Assembly: GCA_914767885.1 (NCBI GenBank)
Contig: CAJZBQ010000041.1
Location: 439,001-503,000 of the forward strand
Direction: 5' to 3'
Source of the DNA: Blepharisma stoltei
Taxonomy: Eukaryota; Ciliophora; Heterotrichea; Heterotrichida; Blepharismidae
DNA length: 64,000 bases
In this document: positions 20,992-32,059 of the stretch, in pieces
Layout of the letters: each line of letters begins with the position of its first letter
Position numbering within the stretch: the stretch's first letter is position 1
The notes under the pieces: generated by a model
Seen by the model: the letters and a program-made list of their open reading frames with translations, nothing else
What the model was told of the DNA's origin: nothing
Databases searched by the model: none
Program-made: the position numbers and the translations under genes

Positions 20992-21579
20992 ATATATACA
21001 TAAATATGGGCACCTACGGCTCCTGATCCCTTGACGCAATTGTCTCACCTTATGGCAAAGCGAACCGAGAAGAAAACCCAGTCAGATTCAGATCTGATGT
21101 CAGCTTATGTATAGTCGTTCCTGCTGTTGGAAAGGGTTACCCTGGCAATATCATTCGAGACCCGAAAGTGGAACTCACCACGAGACAGAGGTTGCGGCTT
21201 GGCCAGGAATTAAGATTTTCCTGCAGTTGCTGAGGGCAGACACCTAGCAACTGCTAGACTCCAGGTTTAACTCTCTGGATCAAGCTACTTTCCAATCGTT
21301 TTGATGAAGGGCCACAGAAGTCCATAGTCCACCCACTCAGCATGGATCCGAAAAGGCATGGAGGAGGCTTTCTCAACTACCACACTCTAGAATTCCACAG
21401 CATCTGGAGTGGAGAATAATTAAGTTGAAGTCGATGGTTTTTTGATGGCGGAGCCATCTCAACCGGTTAAGTGTCCGATAGTGAATGCCGTAAAATCGGA
21501 TCAACCCATATGGATCCTTGTTGACTGCGTAGCCAGCCAGCCACGCCCATCTACTAATTAAGATAGATAATATTAAGAT
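20992..21579 (+). mobile_element. SINE-like retroposon with 12-bp target duplication
   Basis: A GC-rich block starting ATGGGCACCTACGGC and ending in an AT-rich tail (TTAAGATAGATAATATTAAGA). The flanks are CTCTCAAATATT (20980-20991) and CTCTCAAGTATT (21580-21591), a 12-bp duplication with one mismatch that contains TA. No ORF of note. A 3' segment (about 21447-21530) has a tRNA-like look (TCTCAACCGGTTAAG) but no convincing full tRNA. Confidence 0.75.
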
Positions 21580-21676
21580 CTCTCAAGTATTCACTTTCTA
21601 ATTAGTCTTTCATATTTTACTTTTAAGTAATTTATAAATCACTTTTTCTTTATACGTAAAATTAAATATTATTAAA

Positions 21677-22321
21677 ATGGAATTTCTTAAAGTAAATAGC
21701 AGCCGAAAAGACTGAAAGCTGAAGATCAAACAAAATCGCCGAGAAGAAGGCAATAATTTATTGAATTCCCTTTCGCGAAAACATTATGAACGTAGCGCTT
21801 TATTTAACCGAAGTTTTTCAAAGATCGTTTTAAAAGAGAAACCTATTATAGAAGAAAATTACAACAAAAAAACTCGTAGTTCTACAAAACTTCCATCGGT
21901 CAAAAAAAGCAGGAAAAGACGGCTGATTTTAGTGCAAAAGCAAGAAGTGACTTCTTTATCACCGAATAAAAATGGGAGTTTAAGTCCCGTTTGGCGAGAT
22001 TCCCTGATAAATAGTAAAAAATTGGAAATTAGCTCAAGAAGCTTTATTGAGCCGATTTCTTATCAAACAAGCGGTTCAGCTTTTCCATCAAGAAGAGACA
22101 CAACTATAAAGCAAAAATATTTAAACTTTAAGCTATCATATAGAAAATCTCCACAAGAGAAATCTGTTAGTAATAAAAGTTTCTTGATTCGGCGATTTTC
22201 AAAAGAAGAGAAATGCAGTAAGCTAACTAAGAAAAAAACAGACAAGCAAACTGTACTATCAGAAAATGACGAATGCTCATGCTATGATAGTGGAGATGAG
22301 ATATTTAAAAATATCTATTAA
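21677..22321 (+). CDS. basic Ser/Lys/Arg-rich hypothetical protein
   Basis: ATG 21677 opens 214 codons when UGA at 21713 is read as Trp (SSRKDWKLKI). The protein is strongly basic with many Ser, no obvious domain and an acidic Cys-containing end (ENDECSCYDSGDEIF). Short blocks such as SLSPNKNGSLSPVWR look like phosphorylation targets. I do not recognise a family. The next gene is convergent. Confidence 0.6.
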
Positions 22322-22590
22322 TTCACAACTCAAAAATACAAAAGCAATAGTGTATAAGAAGCGTAGATGCCTCTAAATCGTTGCTATATCTAATTCAATT
22401 TTTCAAAATTTCTATTAAATAATATGGTTATTGCATTTAAGCTAACTCCACGTTACGCTTTAAGACATAATAATACACAAAAATGCATGAATCTCTATTA
22501 TATATAATTCAGGAAATCTCGATAATAAAAGACAAGCCTTTACGATTTATCTATTTTCATATCATATTTGACTTCATCGTAAAATTAGCA

Positions 22591-24787
22591 TTAATTGTTT
22601 TCCTTATAAGACAAAGCGGTCCTTCGGTCCATTGAATTCAGTTCTAACCCAGGAGAAAGCGGCATTTTATTATCACTCACACTTTTACTTCGGCTATTTG
22701 TTGTATCAAACGACCCCAGCCTGCTCATAATCAGTTTTTTTACAGCAGTCTGTCGTCTTCCTTTCATAGCAGCTCTACTGCTATTGCTCCCGATGCTTGA
22801 ATGCGAAGACGTTCGTCTTATAGCATCCAAAGGAACTGGCAGGGTCGCTCTGTGCTTCTTTTTATCAAGCTTCACAAGCTTATTTAGGTTTTTATTTATA
22901 GCTTTGATTTTTTCCAAAACAGAGAACTCGTCTTTCAAATATCGAGCCCCTAAGCTTTCATAGACTCGGGAATGTGCCAAATAGTCTTGCATTCTTTTCA
23001 TAGCATGGCCAGTCATGTCTCCAACCTCACTCATCTGTTCTCGAAACAGAGGGTTCTTTTGGATTTTTATCTGGACTCTATTGAAGTTAAATTTATACAC
23101 ACAAGCTTGGTACTCTATTAAAAATTTTATTCGTGGCTGTCTCACAACAATATACATTAAAATGGCGACGGCGATCCAGCCCTTTTTCTCAACACCTGTA
23201 GCCTGCGTTCGCAGGGGACTTTGTGGAAGGGAGAAAGGCGCTCGGAATGTGTATCCGGCTAGGTTTTACCTTGACACAGTGGAGCGCAACGTCGGATTAG
23301 GCCGACCGCAGCTCATTCTGACACCAAGGGTTTTACCTCAGGGAGATGGTTTCCAAGGTTGGAAAGGGGAAGCTCAGCAGCATCGGGAAGGTACTTCCTG
23401 ATCAATCGGGCAACTCCCTAGCGTGAAACTGGGCGTTACGTCCCAGGCTTTGGATTTCCATCTTAGCCGACAGTCCTACCAGAAAAATTTTGTTTTTCAA
23501 ATTTTCGGAATGGGCAACCTTGTCGACGTACTGCTAGGTGGCGTAACTCATCCAACTACGGGTAGCGATTGCACATCCTCGTCCAGTAGGAGCAACATCT
23601 TGAAGGTCGTGCCCGATCGATGGTGAGCAACCGGGTGAAGCGTGAAGGGTGAAGGTAGGGCAGGGGAAACCCGCGCCAATATGACGAGCCTTTATAATAC
23701 TAGTTAATGTTAATGCTAATGGCTGTCTCGCAACACGCATTTTTGCGTATTTTCACCATTTTTGTATGAGAATTGCAGCGAAATCTGCAAGTTTGTTTTT
23801 AATCCTTTTTTTGTATTTGACTAAAGCATAAAGCTTAATTTCGTTATCAGAAAATGAGGTGATTTCTCTTACTATGATAACTAGTGAAGATACAAAAAAA
23901 GGACCAAAAACGCAGGCCACAACAACCAGAGCTCGGCCAAGGTGGGTTTCAGGAACTACATCGCCATAGCCAACTGTTTCTTGGGTTGAGGCGAGGATTC
24001 AAAATGCATCTCATATGTAGTCAAAGCTACTGGCTGGAGAAGTCCTTTCAAATACATGAAGGATTAGTCCACCTACCAAACTTAAAGAACCAGATAATAC
24101 TACTATACTTTTAAATGGATGCATTTGCATATAGCACTTTAGTGTAAACCACACTGATGTCTTGGTATTCTGCAATGCAGAGTAAAAATAGGCTTTCGCT
24201 GTGTTGAATGAAGAAGTTTCGAAAAGAAGCTTTCCTATATGGTATAGTCGTAAGAATGAGAGAGCATATATGATATCAGAAATTGATAAAATTGCATAAG
24301 TCTCTAGTTGGTGGAACTTTTCTTTTCAACTAATATAAGGTGGGACACAAAAGCATGTCAGCAGCATTTCTATCGTCATGTTTCTCATCAGCCTAAGGTC
24401 ATAATGGATTTTGCTTTTCTTTGTAACTTCTTTGTATGCTTTTTTGATTTCCAGCGTTCCTAAGTAATATTTATATATGAAATACATGTGTAAAATAGTC
24501 ACAATCATAATAATTAATCGCAGAATATTACTTGAATTTGTAGGGTGTTGGTGATTAAAATATTCCAGTTCATTCTCAAAAAAAGCAAGAAAAAGAGTTA
24601 GGATAGAAATCGCAGCGGAAACAAAAGCAAGATTTCTTTGACTTTTTCTGATGTCCATTATGTCTTTTGTAGGCAAAAATGAGCTTAAAATTTTTGGCAG
24701 TCCTCGCTTTTTTGTGGAGGCTCTTGAAGAGGTCTTGGAAGATGGTGTCCCATTTGGAAGTGAAATTTTATGCTGTGCATTAGACAT
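22591..24787 (-). CDS. SK-type (calmodulin-gated) K+ channel, split by a SINE
   Basis: Segments on the minus strand are 24787-23719 and 23129-22591, about 535 residues, with four UGA-encoded Trp. Hydrophobic helices begin at about residue 50. The pore helix and filter read ASTQETVGYGDVVPET, with the GYGD signature, followed by a last helix (ALVVVACVFGPFFVSSLV). After it KKRIKNKLADFAAILIQKWWKYAK resembles the calmodulin-binding region of SK/IK channels, and a coiled coil lies near the C-terminus. There is no long S4 Arg series that I can see. The insertion at 23130-23718 interrupts this cytosolic region just after MRVARQP; joining at TA gives in-frame continuation (RQP then LKFLIEYQ), and joining by target duplication gives RQPRIKF. 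K+ efflux coupled to Ca2+ is the likely role. Confidence 0.85.
23130..23718 (+). mobile_element. SINE-like retroposon inside the K+ channel gene
   Basis: The element proper is 23150-23719. It starts near AAAATGGCGACGGCGATC and ends with TTAATGTTAATGCTAA repeats. Its target duplication is TGGCTGTCTCACAACA (23134-23149) and TGGCTGTCTCGCAACA (23720-23735). Long stretches match the 33445 copy (CACCTGTAG, TGTATCCGGC, GTCGGATTAGGCCGACCGCA). The duplication has no TA, but TA at 23128-23129 and 23717-23718 lie just outside and inside it. Deletion between them keeps the channel frame. Confidence 0.85.
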
Positions 24788-25202
24788 TATTATGAAAAAT
24801 TAAAACAAATTTGCAATAGAAAAATAATATCAAGTATGCAATAATAATGAGATCTGAAGTTTAAATTTCTGAACAGAAACTATATCAAGTGAAAAATGCT
24901 CTTTATTAAATATATCAATAAACTTAAAAGAGATTTCAGCCTAATAAGTAGGCATGACTTTGTGAAAAGTATTATAGATAAAAAGAACTCTTGCTCTGCT
25001 TCTAATAGCATGTTTTGCTACTCAAGAAGAGAATAATATATTTTATCCTACAGCTTCACTCTATTTAGTAAATATTTTATTAGCTAATCATATCGGAAGA
25101 TAACAATCCGCTAACCAAATCTATCTCAAAAAGATAATACTCAGTAGAAAATTGCACTTTTACTTCAAATAAATAATAAAATTAGTGAAAACTTAAGTAT
25201 TA
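24788..25202. other. AT-rich spacer between divergent membrane-protein genes
   Basis: No gene or repeat supported; holds the promoters of the K+ channel and the 7TM-RGS gene. Confidence 0.5.
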
Positions 25203-27266
25203 ATGGCAAGCAGTCTTTTTGTTTTTCTCTGACTTGGCTTTGCATCTCTCATCTACATCCCTGTCGGGATTCTGCTATTTCTCAAGGCATCTAAAAAAGC
25301 AATAAAAAACCGATCATCACAAATGGTAATAATTACTCACTGAAGCAACTATATACAATGTGTCATTCTAATTCTCACTCTTTATGTCAGCTTTTCCAAT
25401 ATGGGACCCAATGAATTCGATCACATATATCGGGCTGTAGCAATTATTGTTCATTATTCAATGTATTTCCCCTTCTTATTGCGCTGTTACCGAGTATATT
25501 TCATATTCAAAGTAGATTTTAACTGAGACGAGGAAGACAATGTTTTCAGGAAAAATATTCACCGCACAAGCCAGAAGTGGCTGGTAAAAGTTTACTTATA
25601 TATTTTGATTGTAGTAGTGGCTGCTGCATCTATCATCAGCTCTTTGGATGTAATCAATGAATATTTCCCTATTGCTTACTATGATGGGAATTCTGAGAGC
25701 AGCCAGAGGACTGAGATTATATATTTGTTTGTGCTCTTTATTGAAGAAATGACGTTTGTTATAGCAGTTTTTAACTTGAGGAATGTAAATGATGATTTTT
25801 CAATGTCAAAAGAGCTGACTTTGATTTGTGGATTGTGAATTTTAACAGGGCTGGTTTCTACATTTGATGACCCTTATTGAAGAATAGAGTCAGTGATCAG
25901 AAACCACCTGGTCAAGCAGGGGTAGCAACCCTACACCCCCACCCCCCCTTTTTTAATGGTAACCCCACCCCCCCTTTCACAGATGGCACCCCCACCCCCA
26001 TCCCGCTTAATATAGCATAAAAATATATGAAGAAATGCCAATTTAGAGCAGACGTAATAAATAAATTATTATTTTAAATAAATATTCAAAAAACTGATTT
26101 ATACAATATCCACATAGCGTAGCTCAATCGATTAAGGAGGAGATGGAATGGGGTGAGAATTTCCTATAACTAGTAAGCTCACCAAATCTGAAAAAATTTG
26201 TTAGCAAGTTAATAATGATCTTTGGTATTAATTAGCAATATATCCTGCATATATGTATGAACTTTGTGGAGCAATGGCTAAAAGTCGAATTAGAGATCCA
26301 AAAGTAAAACTGACAATAGCAAATGCTATTTTTATTACCACTATGAATCCTGTTACCAATTCAGTCCTGCAATCTTTGTACAATGGTAATCAAATTAGCT
26401 TTAATTTATGAATCCATAAATTTAATGCAAGTTATTCTATTGTGCTTGGCTAATTTAATAATTAATGCATTTATCTATATCTTTGGCATTATATTTATAA
26501 ATATAAAAAACAAATTTAATATATTTTCTAATTAATTGCTAATTAATTTAAATTTATTAATTAATCATAAATATAAAGTAATTTGCGGACTTAATTTAAA
26601 AATATATAGTGTTTTAATTAGGTTATGTTTAATTTATTCTGCTTATTTCCTTCAAATACTTCTATAGGATAAACCCGAGAGGAGGGGGTGGGGATGCCAT
26701 CTGTGAAGGGGGGGTGGGTACCATTTTTTAGGGGGTGGGGGTTCCCTTATTCGAGGGGGGTGGGGGTGTGGGGTTGCGACCTATGCTTGACCAACCACCT
26801 CATTATGGTCACATCGTCAATATATCCGCTGTGAAAAACATATGAAGAGCAAGCTTCTTATGAGGAAGCACTCACAATCGAAATGCTGCAGTCCTTGGAG
26901 TTAATTTTGCAAAGCAAAACTACATTGGAAGCCTTTGAAAAAGCTCTAAATAGCCAACAAGATAATGAACTTGGCATACAAAGTGGAGAGTTTTTACAGT
27001 TATGAATCAAATGTGAGCTCTACAGACATAGCCCAGAAAAGGAGCTAGAAGGAGAAATACGATTTGGTGCAAGCAACCTCAAACTGTCAGGAGAAACAAT
27101 TTCGCTGATTCAAGAAGAGGTTTTTGGGATCCTAAACGTGAGATATTTCCCTATATTCAAGAACTCACAAATTTATGAAGATTTAATGAGAGACATCACA
27201 AGGCAGCAAATTTATTATAGTAGGATTATGCAGACTTCACTATATGGAGATGGAGTAGTTTCATAA
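25203..27266 (+). CDS. 7TM receptor with C-terminal RGS domain, split by a TIR transposon
   Basis: Segments 25203-25909 and 26801-27266 give 390 residues with seven UGA-encoded Trp. Multiple hydrophobic helices occupy the first about 245 residues (LWLGFASLIYIPVGILLF, YIQCVILILTLYVSF, VYLYILIVVVAAASII, LWILTGLVSTF). The C-terminal part matches an RGS domain: LQSLELILQSKTTLEAFEKA, a GEFLQLWIKCELYRHS segment, SNLKLSGETI and VFGIL, then YEDLMRDI. RGS domains speed GTP hydrolysis on G-alpha, so this looks like a self-tuning G-protein receptor of the GPCR-RGS type known in protists. The insertion lies between the last helix and the RGS domain (RNHL), and precise removal with one 8-bp flank restores the frame. 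Ligand unknown. Confidence 0.75.
25910..26792. mobile_element. 883-bp TIR transposon with 8-bp target duplication in the 7TM-RGS gene
   Basis: Both flanks are AACCACCT (25902-25909, 26793-26800). The ends are inverted repeats of about 100 bp: GGTCAAGCAGGGGTAGCAAC on the left and GGTCAAGCATAGGTCGCAAC read inward from the right, both followed by repeated CACCCCC blocks and CACAGATGGCA. The interior is AT-rich without ORFs, so it is non-autonomous. An 8-bp duplication suits hAT- or Merlin-like elements; no superfamily is proved. Removing the element plus one AACCACCT (891 nt) restores the frame exactly. Confidence 0.85.
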
Positions 27267-27330
27267 ATATTGTAATAAACATAGAAATTCTCAAATCTTT
27301 TTAACTTATGAAAATATTACTCAGTTTAAT

Positions 27331-28844
27331 ATGGCGAATGCAATCCAAAATGAGGCAAGCAAGCTTGGATGGAGATGACTTCTGCAGGTGATTATTGATC
27401 ATTCAAAGAAACTTCCAGTAAAACTGCAAGTATTGGACACTGCTTTTATTGACTCTGAAAATGATATTGGTCTATGGGTTTATACTGACAACCTTGGTTA
27501 CGTTCATTCAAAACCGAAGTCTCAACTGAAAGCTACAGAAATAGTAAGATCGTTCCTGAGAAATAATCTTTCCAAAGAAGAGCAAGTACATTTTAAAAAT
27601 GCATTAGATCATAAGGATGAATGACTAAAAATCCAGTATAGGGACCGGAAAACTTGTTTCAGTGTTAAAAAAGATGAATCAAGAAAAGTGCTTTATCTTT
27701 CAAATTTGACAAAAGTAATGGGGCAGTCATTCCAAACTGTTTTTAAAGACTTGGAAGCTCTTCAATTGTATAAATCCTCAGCATTTTCTAATGATTACTT
27801 TTATATTGTATATATAGACCAATCAGATGATGATTTTAAATTTGAAATGAAAAAAATTATATATAATCATAATTATCCAAACCGAATTAGCCGAATCGAT
27901 ATCATCAGTAATTTAGCTCTTGAGGAAAATATTAAAAAAATCTGCAATGATGCGATTTCTTATATAAGTGACAACTATAAGGTTATTCACTGCGAATTTT
28001 TGCTAATTGAAGATAAGCAAAATAAGTTGTGGCTGGCAGGGCTACAGAACTCAGCAATTTATAATAAAAATTCTTCGCCTAAGAATAATAAAAGTGTTGA
28101 GTGTGATGAAATGAATTTTGACTCGCCATTAAAACACAGAGCTCCGAGCTTAAATTCGTCATTCTTAACCTATTTTTTCAATATTTGGAAATTTTTAGTT
28201 TAAAACAAATAAATATTGTATTTGCATTTTTTACAGAACAAAGAGATATAGATTTGTCAAGAGGTTCTACTCCCCAATTTGCAAAAGGCCATATGAGAAG
28301 CTATACAAATATTTTGCCTGCCAAATTTCTAATAGATTCAAGTGAAAAAGTGTTTATTCGAAGGAGATCTAAAAGGCAAGTGAGTTATGCGAATGTAATT
28401 GAAAGAGTCCCTATAACTGATTTTTCTGCTGTAATTCAAGATTTCCAAAATCACAAATCGCAATCTATGAAAAAGCTAATACTGCCAAGATCTATCTGAA
28501 AATTGAAGCACAAGTCTAAAACTCATTTATCGATGTCTTATTCTCAATCAACAACTAGCATAAACGAGAAAAACAATGAAAACCTGCCATCTAAAATAAA
28601 GTTTAGATATAGTGTTTTCCCATGGATGGCGCTATTTTGGCCTTGATTTTCCCACTGGGAATTTTTTGGTTTGATCAACCCATATGGTACTGGTCGAACC
28701 AAAAAATTTTCCCTGTGGGAAAATCAAGGCCAAAACAGCGCCATCCACAGGAAATTGCAATACTTTCCAAAGCATATTAAGGGTGAAAGTAAAATTGTTG
28801 AAGCTATAAATAGAGTGTTTAATAGTAAAGCGTGGCTTAATTAA
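27331..28844 (+). CDS. hypothetical protein with two IES interruptions
   Basis: Proposed segments 27331-28183, 28234-28609 and 28763-28844 give 436 residues. It starts MANAIQNEASKLGWRW and has a globular N-terminal half (KLPVKLQVLDTAFIDSEND, LWVYTDNLGYVHSKPK) with three UGA-Trp codons, then a basic Ser-rich tail ending SKAWLN. I do not recognise the family. The first frame dies at TAA 28201 and resumes in another frame at about 28233 (TEQRDIDLSRGST). The second break is a hairpin element whose removal (153 nt) is in frame. The exact ends of the first gap are not certain. Confidence 0.6.
28184..28233. mobile_element. putative short AT-rich IES (about 50 bp)
   Basis: Between coding segments of the gene at 27331 the frame changes and a TAA occurs. 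TA at 28182-28183 and 28232-28233 have the same codon phase, so TA-TA removal joins YFFN to TEQRD. A second phase-matched pair exists (28166-28167 with 28219-28220, 53 bp). The DNA is almost pure A/T. A spliceosomal intron does not explain it, because the upstream frame stops first. Confidence 0.5.
28610..28762. mobile_element. hairpin IES in the gene at 27331
   Basis: TA at 28608-28609 and 28761-28762 bound 153 bp of near-perfect inverted repeat: GGATGGCGCTATTTTGGCC and GGGAAAATCAAGGCC on opposite arms, with an inner CCAAAAAATT pair. Removal joins KIKFRY to FPKHIK in frame. The core GGATGGCGCTATTTTG is shared with the 54-bp hairpin at 46121. Confidence 0.8.
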
Positions 28845-29008
28845 CCACTTGTATAAAAATCATTATCTCAGTATTTTCATTAAGATTTATTTTATTTTAA
28901 CATAATATTTATAAGTTAACTTCAAATCCAGTCTTTCTTATACTTTTAATAATTATAGCATGAAAAATATGAGTTCCCTTAAAAATTGGCCATCTTATCT
29001 ATAATTCT

Positions 29009-30301
29009 ATGGAGCAGAGCTTAATTCAAGAAATCCCCCAGCCAAAAGAACCAGAAAACCAAATTGAATCAGCCCAGGTTGAATCTCAAACTCAAGAATC
29101 CAACCAAACCTCAGAAGTTCCAGAAGAAAGCAAAGTCGAAATTCAGGAAGCAGCAAATCCAAACCCAAATGCTGAAGAAATATCCACTGCAGAGCTCTCA
29201 AAACCAATTGAAAACTCAGAAAAAATTTCAATTCAAACTTCTGCTGAAGAATCTAAAATCCAAGCTAAATCAGCATCTCCCTCCCAAATTTCCCAGAGCC
29301 CCAAAGAGCCAGCAAAACCTGCTCCAAAAGAAGCACCAAGATCTCTTCCAAAGCCAACACTTATTGAAGTTGCTGAAGTAAAAGAACAAGAATCCCAGGC
29401 AGACAAACTCAAGCAATTAAGTAATTTCTAATTAGAAAATCTCCTCAAGGATCGTATCAGCGAAGCCAAAGCCCTCATCGACTCAGCTCTTCCAGCTAAC
29501 GAAAAAATAAAACTTCTTATTGACCGCTTGACAGATCAGATCCCCTGCACGAAAATGCTTGAAAGTGAAATCCAAAGCAATCGCAAACGTGTGACAAACA
29601 TGGCTCGTGAGAAAGAATCCCTCATCAACGAGCTTTCCTCTGAGCGTGAAATGCGCAGGAAGCTGGAAAACTACTGCAGAGAAATCCAAAAGCAAAATCG
29701 CCAAATCCAGGATGAGTGCAAGAGCATGACTGATGACGAAAAAAAGAAACGCGAAGAGCTCACAGAGAAACTTAATAATGCTTTAAAAGAAGTGACTAGC
29801 AAATTTGAAGAAAACGAACAGGAAAGAATAAAACAGATTGAGGAAAACGAAAACTTAAAGCAGAGGATGCAAGAGCTAGGGAATCATGCTATACAAAGAG
29901 ATGATGAGTACCAAAAAATAATTATGCAGAAAGATTTGGAAACTCAGCTATGCAAGGTACAACTGGAATATAAGGCAGGATTCAAGGAAGCTGAACTGAA
30001 AAATCAATTGGTTTTATATAAGGACAGGTTTGAAGAGTTTTCGAGCACCATAACAAAGAGCAATAGTGCATTTGAAACGATCAGAGCTGAAGTGAAAAAA
30101 GTGGACGATAGATTGCAGGCTGAGCAAGACATAAATAAAGAGCTGAGAAAAAGAAAAGAAAAAGCTGATATTGGAATTGTGGAAATATTAACAGCCAAAA
30201 ATAATTGGAAAAAAGAACTAGCTGAGCTTAAAGCAAGACACGATGCACTTAAGGGTGAATGCAGTAGGCTGCTAATTGAGAAGAAAAATCGAGCCACTTA
30301 A
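29009..30301 (+). CDS. taxilin-family coiled-coil protein
   Basis: Segments 29009-29420 and 29436-30301 encode 425 residues. Residues 1-130 are Glu/Pro/Ser-rich and disordered. From about 138 a continuous coiled coil runs to the end, with taxilin marks: LENYCREIQKQNRQIQDECK, REELTEKLNNALKEV, KQRMQEL with YKDRFEEF, then FSSTITKSNSAFETI and VKKVDDRLQ (family pattern FQxTLxKSNEVFxxF). Taxilins bind syntaxins and act in vesicle traffic. The 15-nt intron at 29421-29435 is needed to pass from KQL to KNLLKDRI. The start is the first ATG. A family-A MITE lies 130 bp downstream. Confidence 0.85.
29421..29435 (+). other. 15-nt intron in the taxilin gene
   Basis: The intron is GTAATTTCTAATTAG. It contains an in-frame stop, and its removal joins QLK to NLLKDRI in the taxilin coiled coil. 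Confidence 0.9.
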
Positions 30302-30433
30302 TTTAAAGAGATAGATAGCTTCAAAAGTAGGTTTATAAATTTAATTATGCAGGAATTAGAATTTTTATATCATTTGCTGAACTCAGGCTTTTAAATATTT
30401 TATTTTGCCGATTAGCAAAGTAAAGTTGCTTTA

Positions 30434-30821
30434 CTCCCCCCCCCCTCCGTGAGCGAACAAAAAAAATTTTGTTCGCTCACGGAGGGGGGTTTAATTTTTT
30501 TTTTTAAAAAAAATTTATATATAAATTTTTATAAAAAATATTTTTTTCGAAATTTAAAAAAATCCTAATTTGCAAAAATTGGGAAGCAAATATTAATTTA
30601 ATTTGCAAATTTTTATGTTTTAAAACGCAATTTGTTTAAAATTAAACAGAATTAGCTCTAGATTTCATTATACTAATTATCACTTATATATCAAAATTTT
30701 TTTCCATTAAAATTTTTTCTATTAAAAAAATTTTTGTTCACTCACGGAGGGTGTGGGTTTTTGGTCAAAAAATGGCGATTTTTCTAATGGTTTTGTTCGC
30801 TCACGGAGGGGGGGGGGGAGT
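30434..30821. mobile_element. family-A MITE, near twin of 3937-4320
   Basis: Same ends, same AT-rich core and same doubled right motif as the copy inside the SAPS gene, with few differences in homopolymer lengths. The left flank has TA (30432-30433), but the right flank reads GAGTGAGG, so the expected right TA is TG. It is intergenic, so there is no frame test. Confidence 0.85.
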
Positions 30822-31037
30822 GAGGCATTTCTCCTTGAAGCATATTCTTCAAAGATAATTGCGAAAAGATATATATTAATGTCCTCTTGTGTGAGCTGTG
30901 CTCAATCAGTGCTAGATTCATGCTACAATACTTATGTCTCTTTAATGTTGGCATAAAATATATGGATATCGTAAGTTTATGCTTTGGCATCCTCCATATT
31001 AACTTCTTTATGAAGTAAAATAGCTTATTTAATTAGT

Positions 31038-31285
31038 GGTTAACCCCATCTCTTTGAGGGAGCATAAAAATTTTGATCGTTCAGAGAAGTTGATCTCTAT
31101 ATTTTAAAATTTATATACTTTAATAATAATTTAATCTTTAAAATTAATGTTTTAAAATGCAAGCTACTAATAATAATTATCAATGCACGCCAAACTATTT
31201 TCCAAAAAACTTTTTGCATATTAAGGTGGGCTTCTCCTAAAAATATTGATTTTTCCAATGGTTTGCTCATTCAAGGAGGGTTAGC
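31038..31285. mobile_element. decayed family-A MITE
   Basis: Starts GTTAACCCCATCTCTTTGAG. Its right end, GGTGGGCTTCTCC...TGATTTTTCCAATGGTTTGC...AAGGAGGGTTAG, follows the family-A right end (GGGTGGGTTTTTGG...CGATTTTTCTAATG...GGAGGGGG). Non-coding. Confidence 0.5.
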
Positions 31286-31623
31286 AAATATATAGACGCT
31301 GATCAATGCCTTCTTAGAGCTATATTAAAAGATATAAAATTTTTGAATAACTATGATGCTATGATTAATTTATAAATTTAAGGGAGCTTAAAAATATAAA
31401 AAGTTGTTTTTTAGATATAGGCTTCAATTTAGCAATTTACTGCTATCAATAAAAAAGTTAATGACGTTCGTGAGCTGCAAATATTTATGGCCCTCAAGAA
31501 TTATTACTATATCCCTTAATAAAAATTGTGCATTACTTCGACAAGAAAAATTATTTTTGGACAACAACACGACCATTTTTGGCATGCCAATGTCAAAGAC
31601 TTATCCAAAAAAAAATTTTTCCT
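31286..31623. other. AT-rich spacer
   Basis: A 97-codon open frame covers 31404-31697, but it has low-complexity composition and runs into a MITE, so it is not called. Nothing else seen. Confidence 0.4.
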
Positions 31624-31979
31624 TACTCACCCTTTCCATGAGCAACAAAACCATTGAAAAATCCTTATTTTTTGTTCAAAAACCCACCCTCCGTTAGGCG
31701 AACAAAAAGATTTTTCAATAGAAAATTTTTTATGAAAAATATTTTGATATATAAGAGGTAATTATTATAATGAAATCTCTAGCTAATTCTGTTTAATTTT
31801 AAACAGCTTGCATTTTAAAACATAAATTTTATAATTAAATTAGTATTTGCGTACAATTTTGTGATTGGGATATTTTAAATTTCGAAAAAAATTTTACTAT
31901 AATTAATTTCATTAAATGTTTTAAATAAATTAAACCCATACATAGAGAACAAAATTTTAGTTCACTCATAGAGGGAGTA
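31624..31979. mobile_element. family-A MITE, inverted orientation
   Basis: TA at 31624-31625 and 31978-31979. On the plus strand it begins CTCACCCTTTCCATGAGCAA with AACCCACCCTCCGTTAGGCG further in, the complement of the doubled right end of family A. The core (AATCTCTAGCTAATTCTGTT) is the complement of the family-A core. It ends TTAGTTCACTCATAGAGGGAG. Moderately diverged. Confidence 0.75.
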
Positions 31980-32059
31980 GGAGTTAGAAAATCAAATTTT
32001 TTCGAAAAAAATAACTTATTAATTATTCATTACTTACCATATTTTTTTCTTCAGGTTAA

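Noticed and set aside
21447-21530. Possible tRNA-derived 3' region in the SINE at 20992
   Set aside because: Only a partial D-arm-like segment and one stem; no full cloverleaf could be drawn.
26113-26190. tRNA-like sequence (GCGTAGCTCAATCGATTAAG) in the 883-bp transposon
   Set aside because: It has an A-box look but no acceptable B box, T-arm or matching acceptor stem.
31404-31697. 97-codon plus-strand ORF
   Set aside because: Composition is AT-driven and it runs into the MITE at 31624; no coding signal.
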